From the NCBI GenBank assembly GCA_012837615.1, contig DUQX01000096.1:1-51504 (forward strand): DNA of 51,504 bases, given 5' to 3'. Below the pieces are notes generated by a model. The model saw only the letters and a program-made list of their open reading frames with translations. It had not been told where the DNA came from and ran no database searches. Position 1 is the stretch's first letter. Each line of letters begins with the position of its first letter. A program made the position numbers and the translations under genes. Shown one piece after another: positions 43,932 through 51,504 of the stretch. Source of the DNA: Bacillota bacterium. Lineage in GTDB: Bacteria > Bacillota > Dethiobacteria > DTU022 > UBA8154.

Positions 43932-44321
43932 CTACCATACATAGCAAATCACTTCGCCGCCAAGGCCAGCTTTACGGGCTTCCTGGTCGGTCATCAAGCC
44001 CTGAGAGGTAGAAATTATGGCAACCCCCAGCCCGCCCAGAACCCTGGGCAGCTCATCTTTTTTAACATAAACCCTTAAACCGGGCTTGCTGATGCGCTTG
44101 AGGCCAGTAATGGCACCTACTGCTTTCGGTTTCATATAAATTTTTAAAATCCCCTGTTTCCCGTCATCAAGATATTCAAAATCCTTAATATAACCTTCCC
44201 TTTTTAAAATTGCAGCGATAGACTTTTTCATCTTGGATGAAGGTACTTCAACATATCCATGACCTGATAATAAAATATTACGGATTCTCGTCAACAAATC
44301 TGCAATAGGATCAGTCATCAT
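43932..44321 (-). CDS. rpsH: 30S ribosomal protein S8
   Basis: S8, 129 aa, a central-domain 16S rRNA binder that in some bacteria also represses the spc operon. Conserved strings are [31 protein letters not shown] and [35 protein letters not shown]. The start is one of two adjacent ATG codons. It lies 30 bp after rpsN. Confidence 0.98.
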   Translation of the reverse strand: MMTDPIADLLTRIRNILLSGHGYVEVPSSKMKKSIAAILKREGYIKDFEYLDDGKQGILKIYMKPKAVGAITGLKRISKPGLRVYVKKDELPRVLGGLGVAIISTSQGLMTDQEARKAGLGGEVICYVW

Positions 44322-44351
44322 CTCAGAAACTAACCTCCTTTCTACCCACAG

Positions 44352-44537
44352 CTACCAGCTGGCCTTTTTAACACCGGGGATAATTCCCTGGTGAACCAAT
44401 TTTCGGAAGCATAAGCGACACATCCCAAACTTACGGAGGTAAGCTCTCGGGCGGCCACATATCTGGCAGCGGTTGTAACGACGGACTTCAAACTTGGGAT
44501 CTCTTTTCGCTTTTGCAATTAATGACTTTTTGGCCAC
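44352..44537 (-). CDS. rpsN: 30S ribosomal protein S14, zinc type
   Basis: S14 of the short, zinc-binding (C+) type, 61 aa, with CQICG and CRLCF as the two CxxC halves. This form is typical for Clostridia and needs no alternative paralog for zinc-replete growth; a C- paralog elsewhere cannot be excluded. It lies between rplE and rpsH. Also called rpsZ in some annotations. Confidence 0.98.
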   Translation of the reverse strand: MAKKSLIAKAKRDPKFEVRRYNRCQICGRPRAYLRKFGMCRLCFRKLVHQGIIPGVKKASW

Positions 44538-44606
44538 AAATAATCCTGGTTTCCCTTTTCCTAACCAGGCTGCACCTCCTTTCGGCCCAAATAATTAAGA
44601 GATAGC

Positions 44607-45149
44607 TCATGCCGCTTTAAACGGCATTCCTAACTTTTTAAGCAGTTCTCTTGCCTCTTCATCGGTTTTTGCGGTTGTCACAATAATTATATCCATACCC
44701 AGTATCTTTTCTACATCATCATAGTTAATCTCCGGAAAGATTATTTGTTCCTTTAAACCAAGGGCATAATTGCCGCGACCATCAAATGATTTTGGAGAAA
44801 CACCTCGAAAGTCTCGAACCCTAGGAAGAGCAACATTGATCAGCTTGTTGACAAAGTCGTACATTTTTTCTCCCCGCAGGGTAACTTTACAACCGATTGA
44901 CATCCCTTCCCTTAGCTTAAAACTGGCTACCGATTTTTTCGCCCTGGTTATCACAGGCTTCTGCCCAGCAATCAGAGAAAGCTCCTTCACAGCTGATTCC
45001 AGCAGTTTAGGGTTATCCTTCCCTTCACCAATACCCATATTAATGACTACTTTTTCCAGTTGTGGGGCCTCGAGAATATTTTTATAAGCAAATTGTTCTA
45101 CTAAGGCAGGACGTACTTCTGTGAGATATTTTTCCTTCAAAGTGGACAC
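44607..45149 (-). CDS. rplE: 50S ribosomal protein L5
   Basis: L5, 180 aa, which carries 5S rRNA to the large subunit. Conserved strings are [42 protein letters not shown] and [28 protein letters not shown]. The track start overlaps the SD; GTG 45149 has AAGGAGG 8 nt upstream and is used here. The space to rplX is 157 bp, far wider than normal. Confidence 0.97.
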   Translation of the reverse strand: MSTLKEKYLTEVRPALVEQFAYKNILEAPQLEKVVINMGIGEGKDNPKLLESAVKELSLIAGQKPVITRAKKSVASFKLREGMSIGCKVTLRGEKMYDFVNKLINVALPRVRDFRGVSPKSFDGRGNYALGLKEQIIFPEINYDDVEKILGMDIIIVTTAKTDEEARELLKKLGMPFKAA

Positions 45150-45306
45150 TCTTTCCACCTCCTTAAAACCTTACCCGCAAATCAGGAGCGATTTGTTTTC
45201 ATAAAAATCAGGTGCTCAGAACTCAAAAATTACGGATTATTTTGTTTCCATATCTACAAACCCGCTATTTCCTTCTTTTGAACCCTGGTTCGTGCCCCCA
45301 AGCAGG
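45150..45306 (-). promoter_or_regulatory. Unusual 157-bp spacer between rplX and rplE
   Basis: No gene lies here. It contains TTCTGAGCACCTGATTT (minus strand, 45221-45205), matching 15 of 17 nt with the rplO/rpmD spacer, and another copy of the core, AAATCAGGAGC, at 45179 on the plus strand. An internal promoter, RNA-processing site or protein-binding leader is possible. It ends in AAGGAGG before rplE. Confidence 0.4.
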
Positions 45307-45636
45307 CTACTTGTCAATCAGCTCCCCACACTTTTTGCAACCTCTCACCCGTTTCCCGTCGGCAAGACTTTGCCGAAAAATGCGGGTGGGCTGCTGGCAG
45401 GATGGGCAAATGAGCATTACATTGCTCGCATCGATAGGAGCCTCCATTTCCCTGATACCGCCCTGAGGAATTTTTTGTGTAGGTTTGGCATGTTTTTTAA
45501 TAATATTAACCCCTTCTACTAACACCTTTTTTTTTCGGGGAACCGTGCTCAATACTTTGCCTTTTTTCCCTTTATCTTTACCGGAAAGAACCTGGATTTT
45601 GTCACCCTTGCGTATATGCATCTTTGCCACAGACAC
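45307..45636 (-). CDS. rplX: 50S ribosomal protein L24
   Basis: L24, 109 aa, one of the first 23S rRNA binders. KOW motif [19 protein letters not shown], then [16 protein letters not shown], and a C-terminal four-Cys zinc ribbon ([10 protein letters not shown]... CKKCGE), the C+ form found in Clostridia. GTG 45636 has GGGGG about 7 nt upstream. It follows rplN by 37 bp. Confidence 0.97.
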   Translation of the reverse strand: MSVAKMHIRKGDKIQVLSGKDKGKKGKVLSTVPRKKKVLVEGVNIIKKHAKPTQKIPQGGIREMEAPIDASNVMLICPSCQQPTRIFRQSLADGKRVRGCKKCGELIDK

Positions 45637-45673
45637 AATACACCCCCTTCTATCCCATGAGAAACAGTGTTCA

Positions 45674-46042
45674 TTATAATACTTCCGGAGCCAGGGAAAT
45701 GATTCTCATAAAATCCTTTTCTCTAAGTTCTCTGGCAACCGGCCCAAAAATCCGCGTTCCCCTGGGAGCTTTCTGCTCGTTAATAATTACAGCAGCATTT
45801 TCATCAAATCTTATAAAAGTCCCATCTTTACGCCGATATCCTTTTTTAGAGCGAACAATAACTGCCCGAACCACATCACCTTTTTTAACAACACCGCCCG
45901 GGTTTGCCTCCTTTACAGAGGCTACAATAATATCCCCCACGCTGGCAGCCTTTCTTTTAGAGCCGCCCAGGACACGGATGCATGATATTCTACGGGCACC
46001 GGTATTATCGGCAACGTTGAGAATTGTCGAACTCTGAATCAT
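45674..46042 (-). CDS. rplN: 50S ribosomal protein L14
   Basis: L14, 122 aa, with [39 protein letters not shown] and [28 protein letters not shown]. It forms part of the L14-L19 and GTPase-contact region. It sits 24 bp after rpsQ. Sequence complete. Confidence 0.99.
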   Translation of the reverse strand: MIQSSTILNVADNTGARRISCIRVLGGSKRKAASVGDIIVASVKEANPGGVVKKGDVVRAVIVRSKKGYRRKDGTFIRFDENAAVIINEQKAPRGTRIFGPVARELREKDFMRIISLAPEVL

Positions 46043-46066
46043 AACTGCCCCTCCTTATCGCCGGGT

Positions 46067-46324
46067 CTACAACTGTGATTTCTCAATGATTTCAACTAAA
46101 CGCCATCTCTTTTGTTTGCTCAGGGGTCTCGTCTCCATTATCCTGACCTTGTCTCCAATTCTACATTCGTTGGCCTCGTCGTGGACCTTAAAATTATTGG
46201 TTTTCCTGATTATTTTACCGTATAAAGGATGGCGTGTACTCCTTTCGACAGCCACCACAATAGTTTTATCCATTTTGTTACTTACAACTATGCCTGTTCT
46301 AGTTTTACGACTACCCCTTTCCAA
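46067..46324 (-). CDS. rpsQ: 30S ribosomal protein S17
   Basis: S17, 85 aa when started at TTG 46324 (AAAGGAGG 7 nt upstream); the track ATG 46351 adds nine residues that belong to the reading of the upstream rpmC. Conserved [44 protein letters not shown] and the final [14 protein letters not shown] are intact. It overlaps the end of rpmC by 14 nt. Confidence 0.97.
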   Translation of the reverse strand: MERGSRKTRTGIVVSNKMDKTIVVAVERSTRHPLYGKIIRKTNNFKVHDEANECRIGDKVRIMETRPLSKQKRWRLVEIIEKSQL

Positions 46325-46550
46325 TCCGCCGCCTCCTTTCGGGGTACTCATCTACGGCTGCAGCCAATTCCCGCTCACGCATAACCGTTTTTATCCGAGC
46401 GATAGATTTGCGCACCTCTTTGAGCCTCATTGTATTCTCCAGCTGACCCGTGGCCATTTGAAATCGCAGATTAAAAAGCTCGTCTTTTAGCTCCCGGATT
46501 TTCTCCTGAAGCTCCTTATCTGAAAGCTCACGAATTTCGCTCCCCTTCAT
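46311..46550 (-). CDS. rpmC: 50S ribosomal protein L29
   Basis: L29, 79 aa from ATG 46550 (AGGTGG upstream); the track ATG 46562 adds four residues. [55 protein letters not shown] is the standard body. The C-terminal tail [19 protein letters not shown] is slightly longer than in many species and overlaps the rpsQ start. Confidence 0.97.
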   Translation of the reverse strand: MKGSEIRELSDKELQEKIRELKDELFNLRFQMATGQLENTMRLKEVRKSIARIKTVMRERELAAAVDEYPERRRRIGKG

Positions 46551-46974
46551 GGGCTTCACCACCTATTTCTTCTCTTTTAACAAATTTGCATTTCATGGGT
46601 AATTTTTGTGCCGCCAGACGCATAGCCTCCCGTGCCGTTTCCTCAGGAACGCCTGCGATTTCAAACATAATGCGCCCCGGCTTTACTACGGCAACCCAGT
46701 ATTCCGGTGAACCCTTTCCTTTTCCCATACGGGTCTCGGCAGGTTTTGCAGTAACAGGCTTATGCGGGAATATTTTAATCCAAATTTTACCGCCCCTTTT
46801 GACATACCTGGTCATCGCTATCCTGGCTGCTTCTATCTGCTGGCTGGTTACCCATTTAGGCTCCAGCGCCTGCAAGCCGTATTCTCCAAAATCTATTTCC
46901 GTACCTCCCTTGGATACGCCCTTCATCCGACCGCGCTGGTGGCGGCGAAATTTAACCTTTTTCGGCATCAACAT
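46528..46974 (-). CDS. rplP: 50S ribosomal protein L16
   Basis: L16, 148 aa, located by the A site, with [60 protein letters not shown] intact. It overlaps the stop of rpsC by 23 nt and the start of rpmC by 23 nt, the usual tight packing of this operon. ATG 46974. Confidence 0.98.
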   Translation of the reverse strand: MLMPKKVKFRRHQRGRMKGVSKGGTEIDFGEYGLQALEPKWVTSQQIEAARIAMTRYVKRGGKIWIKIFPHKPVTAKPAETRMGKGKGSPEYWVAVVKPGRIMFEIAGVPEETAREAMRLAAQKLPMKCKFVKREEIGGEAHEGERNS

Positions 46975-47641
46975 CTTTCTTTTGCACCCCCTCCGCCTCT
47001 TCTTTTTTCTTGGCTTCGGGAAGGATCTCGCCTTTATAAATCAGCACTTTAATCCCGATACGTCCATAGGTGGTATGCGCTTCAACGGCACCATAATCAA
47101 TATCGGCGCGCAATGTTTGTTGGGGAACCGTACCCTCGTGGTAACTTTCTGTGCGGGCCATCTCCGCCCCGCCCAGCCTTCCTTTACATATTACTTTAAT
47201 CCCTTTTGCGCCTGCACGCATGGTTCTGAAAATAGCCTGTTTCATCGCTCGCCTGAAAGCAATTCTCTTAGCAAGCTGCTGAGCAATGTTTTCCGCCACC
47301 AGATAAGCGTCCAGTTCCGGGTTCTTAATCTCAATTATATTGACATGCACTTTTTTTTGAGTGATCTTTTCCAGGTTGCGGCGCAGCTGATCCACCCCTG
47401 CTCCACCTTTGCCGATAACCATACCCGGTTTGGCTGTATGAACATTTATCCGCACATTGTTGGCAGCGCGGTCTATTTCTATACGCGAAACACCTGCACC
47501 TTCCAATTGTTTCCTGATAAAATTGCGAACCTGTAAATCTTCATGAAGCAGTTTCGTATAGTCCTTTTCGGCATACCAGCGGGCATCCCAATCCCTGATA
47601 ATACCAACCCGGAAACCAATAGGACTAACTTTTTGTCCCAA
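46952..47641 (-). CDS. rpsC: 30S ribosomal protein S3
   Basis: S3, 229 aa, at the mRNA entry. It has [35 protein letters not shown], the KH-type RNA-binding segment [27 protein letters not shown] and [25 protein letters not shown]. Three-base spacing after rplV. C-terminal tail is charged and variable. Confidence 0.98.
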   Translation of the reverse strand: MGQKVSPIGFRVGIIRDWDARWYAEKDYTKLLHEDLQVRNFIRKQLEGAGVSRIEIDRAANNVRINVHTAKPGMVIGKGGAGVDQLRRNLEKITQKKVHVNIIEIKNPELDAYLVAENIAQQLAKRIAFRRAMKQAIFRTMRAGAKGIKVICKGRLGGAEMARTESYHEGTVPQQTLRADIDYGAVEAHTTYGRIGIKVLIYKGEILPEAKKKEEAEGVQKKDVDAEKG

Positions 47642-47645
47642 CTTT

Positions 47646-47987
47646 TTAATCCCCCTCTCTTTCCCGTAGTATAACAGTTATATGACTGGTCCTTTTACGA
47701 ATACGTGTTGCCCTTCCCAAAGCCCGTGGAATAAATCTTTTTAAGGTTGGCCCTTCATCAACATAAGCTTTATAAACGTAAAGATCATCCTTGTTCATTT
47801 CATAATTATGCTCTGCATTTGCTGCTGCTGATTGAAGCAGCTTCTCAATAATCCCAGAAGCTCTTTTCGGTATAAAACGCAGCATGGACAAAGCCTCATC
47901 GAGATTTTTTTCCCTGATCAAATCCATAACGATCCTGGCTTTACGGGGGGCTATTCTGACAAATTTAGCCTGTGCTTTCGCTTCCAT
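47646..47987 (-). CDS. rplV: 50S ribosomal protein L22
   Basis: L22, 113 aa, whose hairpin lines the exit tunnel and is a known macrolide-contact site. Conserved [41 protein letters not shown] and [19 protein letters not shown] 47987. The tunnel-facing loop is of normal length, with no insertion. Confidence 0.98.
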   Translation of the reverse strand: MEAKAQAKFVRIAPRKARIVMDLIREKNLDEALSMLRFIPKRASGIIEKLLQSAAANAEHNYEMNKDDLYVYKAYVDEGPTLKRFIPRALGRATRIRKRTSHITVILREREGD

Positions 47988-48065
47988 ATAATAATATCCT
48001 CCCTTACAACTCTTGCAACCTGATTAAAATTCCCTTTCAAGTAAGGCACATGAGCCCCCGGGTTA

Positions 48066-48350
48066 TTATTTTAACGCAGTTGATCTTTCGGTATGCGAAC
48101 CGTGCCCGCGGAAAGTACGCGTTATAGCAAATTCGCCCAGCTTATGGCCTACCATATCTTCGGTAATAAAAATTGGAACGTGCTTCCTGCCGTCATGGAT
48201 AGCAATTGTATGACCGACCATCTCGGGGAATATGGTAGATCGCCGGGACCAGGTTTTAATGACACGTTTTTCGTTTTTGCTGTTCATTTTTTCAATTTTG
48301 GCCATGAGCTTGGCCTCTACATACGGGCCTTTTTTAAGAGAACGTCCCAT
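48066..48350 (-). CDS. rpsS: 30S ribosomal protein S19
   Basis: S19, 94 aa, in the head of the small subunit. [23 protein letters not shown] and [17 protein letters not shown] are intact. It lies between rplB (48 bp) and rplV (78 bp). Sequence is complete and unremarkable. Confidence 0.98.
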   Translation of the reverse strand: MGRSLKKGPYVEAKLMAKIEKMNSKNEKRVIKTWSRRSTIFPEMVGHTIAIHDGRKHVPIFITEDMVGHKLGEFAITRTFRGHGSHTERSTALK

Positions 48351-48398
48351 CTAATCACCTCACCTCGAATTTATAAATCCTTTAATAATAACTAATGC

Positions 48399-49229
48399 TT
48401 ACTTCTTACGCCTTCTAAGAATGTGGTCATCCGATTTTTTCTTTTTGGGACGGGTTTTATAACCCAGCGTAGGTTTACCCCAGGGTGTGAGGGGACTTTT
48501 CCTGCCAATGGGGGCCTTTCCTTCACCACCACCATGAGGATGGTCGACCGGGTTCATCGCAGAACCCCTGACAGCAGGTCTTATACCCAGCCACCTGGAG
48601 CGTCCCGCCTTACCGATAGTAATATTTTCATGCTCTACATTTCCCAGCTGGCCAATAGTTGCCCTGCATCTGGAGGGAACCAACCTAACCTCCCCGGATG
48701 GAAGCTTGATATGGGCATATTTCCCCTCTTTAGCCATTAGCTGTGCAACGCCTCCGGCAGAACGAACCAATTGCCCGCCTTTTCCGGGTATCATTTCAAT
48801 ATTGTGAACCAAGGTTCCTACGGGAATGTTTTGTAGAGGAAGTGCGTTTCCAGCCTTGATTTCGGCATCCGGCCCAGAACTTATCGTTACGCCCACGTTC
48901 AAGCCCTGGGGGGCCAATATATAACGTTTTTCCCCATCTGCATAATGTAAAAGCGCAATGCGGGCAGAGCGATTGGGATCATATTCAATAGCGGCAACCC
49001 TGGCCGGAACACCATCCTTATCTCTTTTAAAATCAATTACTCTGTATTTTTGTTTATGCCCTCCCCCGCGGTGCCTGATGGTTATCCGCCCTGTCGCATT
49101 GCGACCCGCTTTTTTCTTTAAGGGCCTGAGCAGGGATTTTTCAGGCTTTTTTTTAGTAATCTCCTCAAATGTTGAAACGGTCATAGAGCGCCGGCCGGGA
49201 GATGTAGGAAAGAATTTTTTTATTGTCAT
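48399..49229 (-). CDS. rplB: 50S ribosomal protein L2
   Basis: L2, 276 aa, needed for subunit joining and peptidyl transfer. The conserved His-containing loop [34 protein letters not shown] and [20 protein letters not shown] are intact. ATG 49229; it follows rplW by 37 bp. Confidence 0.99.
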   Translation of the reverse strand: MTIKKFFPTSPGRRSMTVSTFEEITKKKPEKSLLRPLKKKAGRNATGRITIRHRGGGHKQKYRVIDFKRDKDGVPARVAAIEYDPNRSARIALLHYADGEKRYILAPQGLNVGVTISSGPDAEIKAGNALPLQNIPVGTLVHNIEMIPGKGGQLVRSAGGVAQLMAKEGKYAHIKLPSGEVRLVPSRCRATIGQLGNVEHENITIGKAGRSRWLGIRPAVRGSAMNPVDHPHGGGEGKAPIGRKSPLTPWGKPTLGYKTRPKKKKSDDHILRRRKK

Positions 49230-49266
49230 AATCTCTTAAACCTCCTTCCTCTTAAACTGCTGCTAT

Positions 49267-49551
49267 TTATTCAAAAAGCTCTATCGGCTTGCTGTTTTCG
49301 GTTAAAGTTACTATGGCCTTTTTCCAGCCGGGACGGTAACCCCTGTGTACCCCCACCCGCCTGGGCTTTCCTTTTACCGAAAGGGTATTCACAGCCCTCA
49401 CTTTAACATCAAAAATTTCCTCTACGGCATTTTTAATTTGGATCTTATTGGCCCTTTTGTCCACCACAAAGGAATATTTTTTTTCCTCTGCCTGTGCTGT
49501 CGATTTTTCTGTTATAAGCGGCTTTAAAATAATATCACGCGGATTTTTCAT
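49267..49551 (-). CDS. rplW: 50S ribosomal protein L23
   Basis: L23, 94 aa, at the tunnel exit, where trigger factor and SRP dock. [48 protein letters not shown] is standard. It overlaps the end of rplD by 17 nt. ATG 49551. Confidence 0.98.
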   Translation of the reverse strand: MKNPRDIILKPLITEKSTAQAEEKKYSFVVDKRANKIQIKNAVEEIFDVKVRAVNTLSVKGKPRRVGVHRGYRPGWKKAIVTLTENSKPIELFE

Positions 49552-50173
49552 CCGAAAACACCTCCTCGATCCTGGCTACCGCATCTTTGGTAAGAAGAAG
49601 CGTATCGTGATTCAGAATATCAAGGATATTAAGCGTGTCTGCAACTGCTGTATTCACTCTTGGAATATTACGGGTAGACTTATAAATGTTAGTATCCGCT
49701 TCTCCGGTAACCAGCAGCACGGACCGATCTAATCCCAGGTTATTTAAAATTTGCACTATTTCTTTCGTCTTCGGAGCTGTCAGCTTTAATTCGTCCAATA
49801 CCAATATCCCCTTAGCGGCCAACTTGGAGGTAAGTGCAGATCGCAAAGCGGTACGCCGCATTTTTCTGGGCATTGAATAGCGATATTTCCGCGGTCTGGG
49901 ACCAAACGTAATACCTCCCCCAGTCCAGATGGGTGAACGGATGCTTCCATGACGGGCCCTTCCTGTACCTTTCTGCCTCCAGGGTTTTCTCCCTCCGCCG
50001 CGCACTTCCCCCCTCGTTTTGGTGCTGGCGGTACCGCGCCGACGTGCAGCTAAAAGCATTTGCGCCACATCAAAAAGAAGCTTCTCGTTTACTTGAGCAT
50101 CAAAGATCTCCGGGCTGAGTTCCAATTCGCCTACCTGTTCACCTTGAACGTTATATACTTCTACTGTGGGCAT
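49535..50173 (-). CDS. rplD: 50S ribosomal protein L4
   Basis: L4, 212 aa, a tunnel protein and, in some bacteria, a repressor of the S10 operon. [54 protein letters not shown] is the conserved tunnel loop and is intact. It follows rplC by 37 bp. ATG 50173. Confidence 0.98.
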   Translation of the reverse strand: MPTVEVYNVQGEQVGELELSPEIFDAQVNEKLLFDVAQMLLAARRRGTASTKTRGEVRGGGRKPWRQKGTGRARHGSIRSPIWTGGGITFGPRPRKYRYSMPRKMRRTALRSALTSKLAAKGILVLDELKLTAPKTKEIVQILNNLGLDRSVLLVTGEADTNIYKSTRNIPRVNTAVADTLNILDILNHDTLLLTKDAVARIEEVFSDEKSA

Positions 50174-50210
50174 ATGTCACAAGCCCCCTTTCTACAAAGG
50201 CATTACTTAT

Positions 50211-50840
50211 TTAACTGGCTTTCACTGAATTTTTTACAATTAAAAGTCCGTTACGAGGACCGGGTACGGCCCCCTTTATCAGTAGCAGGTTTTTATCAGC
50301 ATCTATTTTAATAATCTTCAGCCTCTGCGATGTTACTTTTTTCCCACCCATTCTTCCGGGCAGCGGCCTTCCTTTAAACACTCGCGCCGCATCGACTGCA
50401 CCCATTGATCCGGGCCCTCTATGATAATGGGAACCGTGCGTCATTGCTCCCCTTCTTTGTCCATGCCTTTTAATACTTCCGGCAAATCCTTTTCCTTTGG
50501 AAATACCAGTTATATCCACATATTCTCCTGTTTCGAATATATCGGCTTTGATTTCCTGGCCCACTTCATATTTATCAACTTCTGCAAGCCGTATCTCCCG
50601 TAAATATTTTAAAGGAGCAACGCCTGCCTTGGCATAGTGTCCCAACAGCGGTTTATTCAGAAGGTTTTTCTTTGCCGGTTTAAACCCAATCTGAATAGAA
50701 CTATAACCGTCCTTGTCCGGATTTTTTTTCGCGACAACAACGCATGGCCCCGCTTCCAGGACCGTTACCGGAATAGCGCGTCCTTCATCATCAAATACCT
50801 GTGTCATGCCTATTTTTTTTGCCAGAATAGCTTTTTTCAT
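50211..50840 (-). CDS. rplC: 50S ribosomal protein L3
   Basis: L3, 209 aa, near the peptidyl-transferase centre. [35 protein letters not shown] and the central loop [37 protein letters not shown] are intact. It follows rpsJ by 29 bp. AAAGGGGGG precedes the ATG. Confidence 0.99.
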   Translation of the reverse strand: MKKAILAKKIGMTQVFDDEGRAIPVTVLEAGPCVVVAKKNPDKDGYSSIQIGFKPAKKNLLNKPLLGHYAKAGVAPLKYLREIRLAEVDKYEVGQEIKADIFETGEYVDITGISKGKGFAGSIKRHGQRRGAMTHGSHYHRGPGSMGAVDAARVFKGRPLPGRMGGKKVTSQRLKIIKIDADKNLLLIKGAVPGPRNGLLIVKNSVKAS

Positions 50841-50869
50841 ACATCTACCCCCCTTTATTGCAATAGATC

Positions 50870-51178
50870 CTAAAGTTTAATTTCAATATCTACACCGGCA
50901 GGCAAATCCAGCCTCATTAAAGCATCTACGGTATTGGGTGTAGGGTCAAAAATATCTATTAATCTTTTGTGCGTCCGGATCTCAAATTGCTCACGAGAAT
51001 CTTTGTATTTATGGGGAGCCCTGATTACAGTATAGACACTTTTCTCCGTGGGAAGCGGAACAGGGCCTGAAACATTAGCCCCCGTACGTTTGGCGGTTGC
51101 CACGATTTTACCTGCAGATTGATCCAAAAGATAATGATCAAAAGCTTTTAAACGGATACGAATTTTTTGGTTGGACAT
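50870..51178 (-). CDS. rpsJ: 30S ribosomal protein S10
   Basis: S10, 102 aa when started at ATG 51178, which has AAAAGGGGGAAAAGC upstream; the track ATG 51250 adds 24 residues that are not family-like. [43 protein letters not shown] and the conserved tail are intact. It heads the S10 operon and also serves as NusE in transcription antitermination. The preceding gene is tuf. Confidence 0.98.
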   Translation of the reverse strand: MSNQKIRIRLKAFDHYLLDQSAGKIVATAKRTGANVSGPVPLPTEKSVYTVIRAPHKYKDSREQFEIRTHKRLIDIFDPTPNTVDALMRLDLPAGVDIEIKL

Positions 51179-51377
51179 GCTTTTCCCCCTTTTCGTCTGA
51201 TTACTTTTTGCAGACTGCTCCGTAAAAATTACCCGCCTCCAAGGCGGCAACCTCTTACTTCATCACTGTTCAGCTAATCTAAAATATTGATATAAAATAT
51301 AACACTTACCCAACATCATTTTAACTATTGCCTTTATGCCGTAACAACGCTTTAAACCGGATTCAGCTTTAAATAAG

Positions 51378-51504
51378 TTATTCAATAATCGAGGTAACCA
51401 CGCCTGCTCCCACGGTGCGGCCGCCTTCACGAATTGCAAACCGCAAACCCTCTTCAATCGCAATGGGAGTAATCAGCTCAATCTCCATGTTTACGTTATC
51501 ACCC
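51378..51504 (-). CDS. tuf: Elongation factor Tu, 3' end only
   Basis: The last 41 codons of EF-Tu, cut by the window edge. In frame it reads [41 protein letters not shown] then TAA at 51378, the universally conserved domain-3 end of EF-Tu. It precedes rpsJ, as in many Firmicutes. The track ORF at 51263-51463 is a shadow in another frame. Confidence 0.97.
   Translation of the reverse strand, partial: GDNVNMEIELITPIAIEEGLRFAIREGGRTVGAGVVTSIIE

Noticed and set aside
46586-47536. 316-aa plus-strand ORF antisense to rpsC and rplP
   Set aside because: It is a reverse-frame shadow of conserved ribosomal genes, a common artefact of their codon bias; the composition is not protein-like.

Overview
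The window comes from a low-to-mid GC, endospore-forming member of the Firmicutes, most likely class Clostridia. Three things point there: sporulation genes (CwlD, SpoIIP and a CotF-type coat protein), Firmicutes-specific cell-envelope genes (MurT/GatD and the cdaA-cdaR-glmM operon), and a long tuf-S10-spc-alpha ribosomal supercluster in Firmicutes order, ending in ecfA1-ecfA2-ecfT-truA-rplM-rpsI and carrying a KOW protein between map and infA. Nearly all starts have strong Shine-Dalgarno (SD) sequences, and many are TTG or GTG. I corrected a number of track starts on that basis. I cannot name the species from the sequence alone.

Layout. 0-3.8 kb (+ strand): a DUF1786 protein of ASKHA type, a nitrilase-superfamily amidase, a repeat-rich 585-bp spacer and CwlD. 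3.9-9.3 kb (- strand): an NlpC/P60 endopeptidase, the GatD/MurT pair that amidates lipid II, SpoIIP and a DUF1614 membrane protein. 9.3-10.1 kb: a mostly non-coding stretch holding a 128-bp inverted-repeat element and a small zinc-ribbon gene broken by a single-base frameshift. 10.1-15.9 kb: a metallo-beta-lactamase-fold hydrolase bracketed by two copies of a GGGACA palindrome, the PcrA helicase, a large modular amidase, and a CotF-like protein whose SD can be hidden in a perfect 11-bp hairpin. 16-19.2 kb: cdaA-cdaR-glmM (c-di-AMP synthesis and amino-sugar supply). 19.5-22.8 kb: a three-gene AmmeMemoRadiSam operon (Memo-like, AMMECR1-like and radical SAM), whose chemistry is poorly understood, with a YfcE-type phosphodiesterase upstream. 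23-31 kb: a mixed set with Hsp20, a second MBL hydrolase, an unrecognised charged helical protein, a lipoprotein of the putative glycoside hydrolase family (DUF4015), a PRK06851-type ATPase, a split chromate-transporter pair, a small lipoprotein and PcrB.

31.2-51.5 kb (- strand): the translation supercluster. In transcription order it reads tuf (3' end only), rpsJ, rplC, rplD, rplW, rplB, rpsS, rplV, rpsC, rplP, rpmC, rpsQ, rplN, rplX, rplE, rpsN (zinc type), rpsH, rplF, rplR, rpsE, rpmD, rplO, secY, map, KOW protein, infA, rpmJ, rpsM, rpsK, rpsD, rpoA, rplQ, ecfA1, ecfA2, ecfT, truA, rplM, rpsI, terminator. The ORF track missed rpmJ and rpmD. Unusually, adk is absent between secY and map, and two widened gaps (rplO/rpmD and rplE/rplX) share a 17-nt motif.

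Together the accessory half is largely about building and remodelling the envelope: four peptidoglycan hydrolases, lipid II amidation, UDP-GlcNAc supply and c-di-AMP signalling. The ribosomal half is standard housekeeping. The best leads for something undescribed are the AmmeMemoRadiSam operon, the SD-sequestering hairpin before the coat gene, the shared motif in the spc-operon gaps, and the palindromic GGGACA elements.
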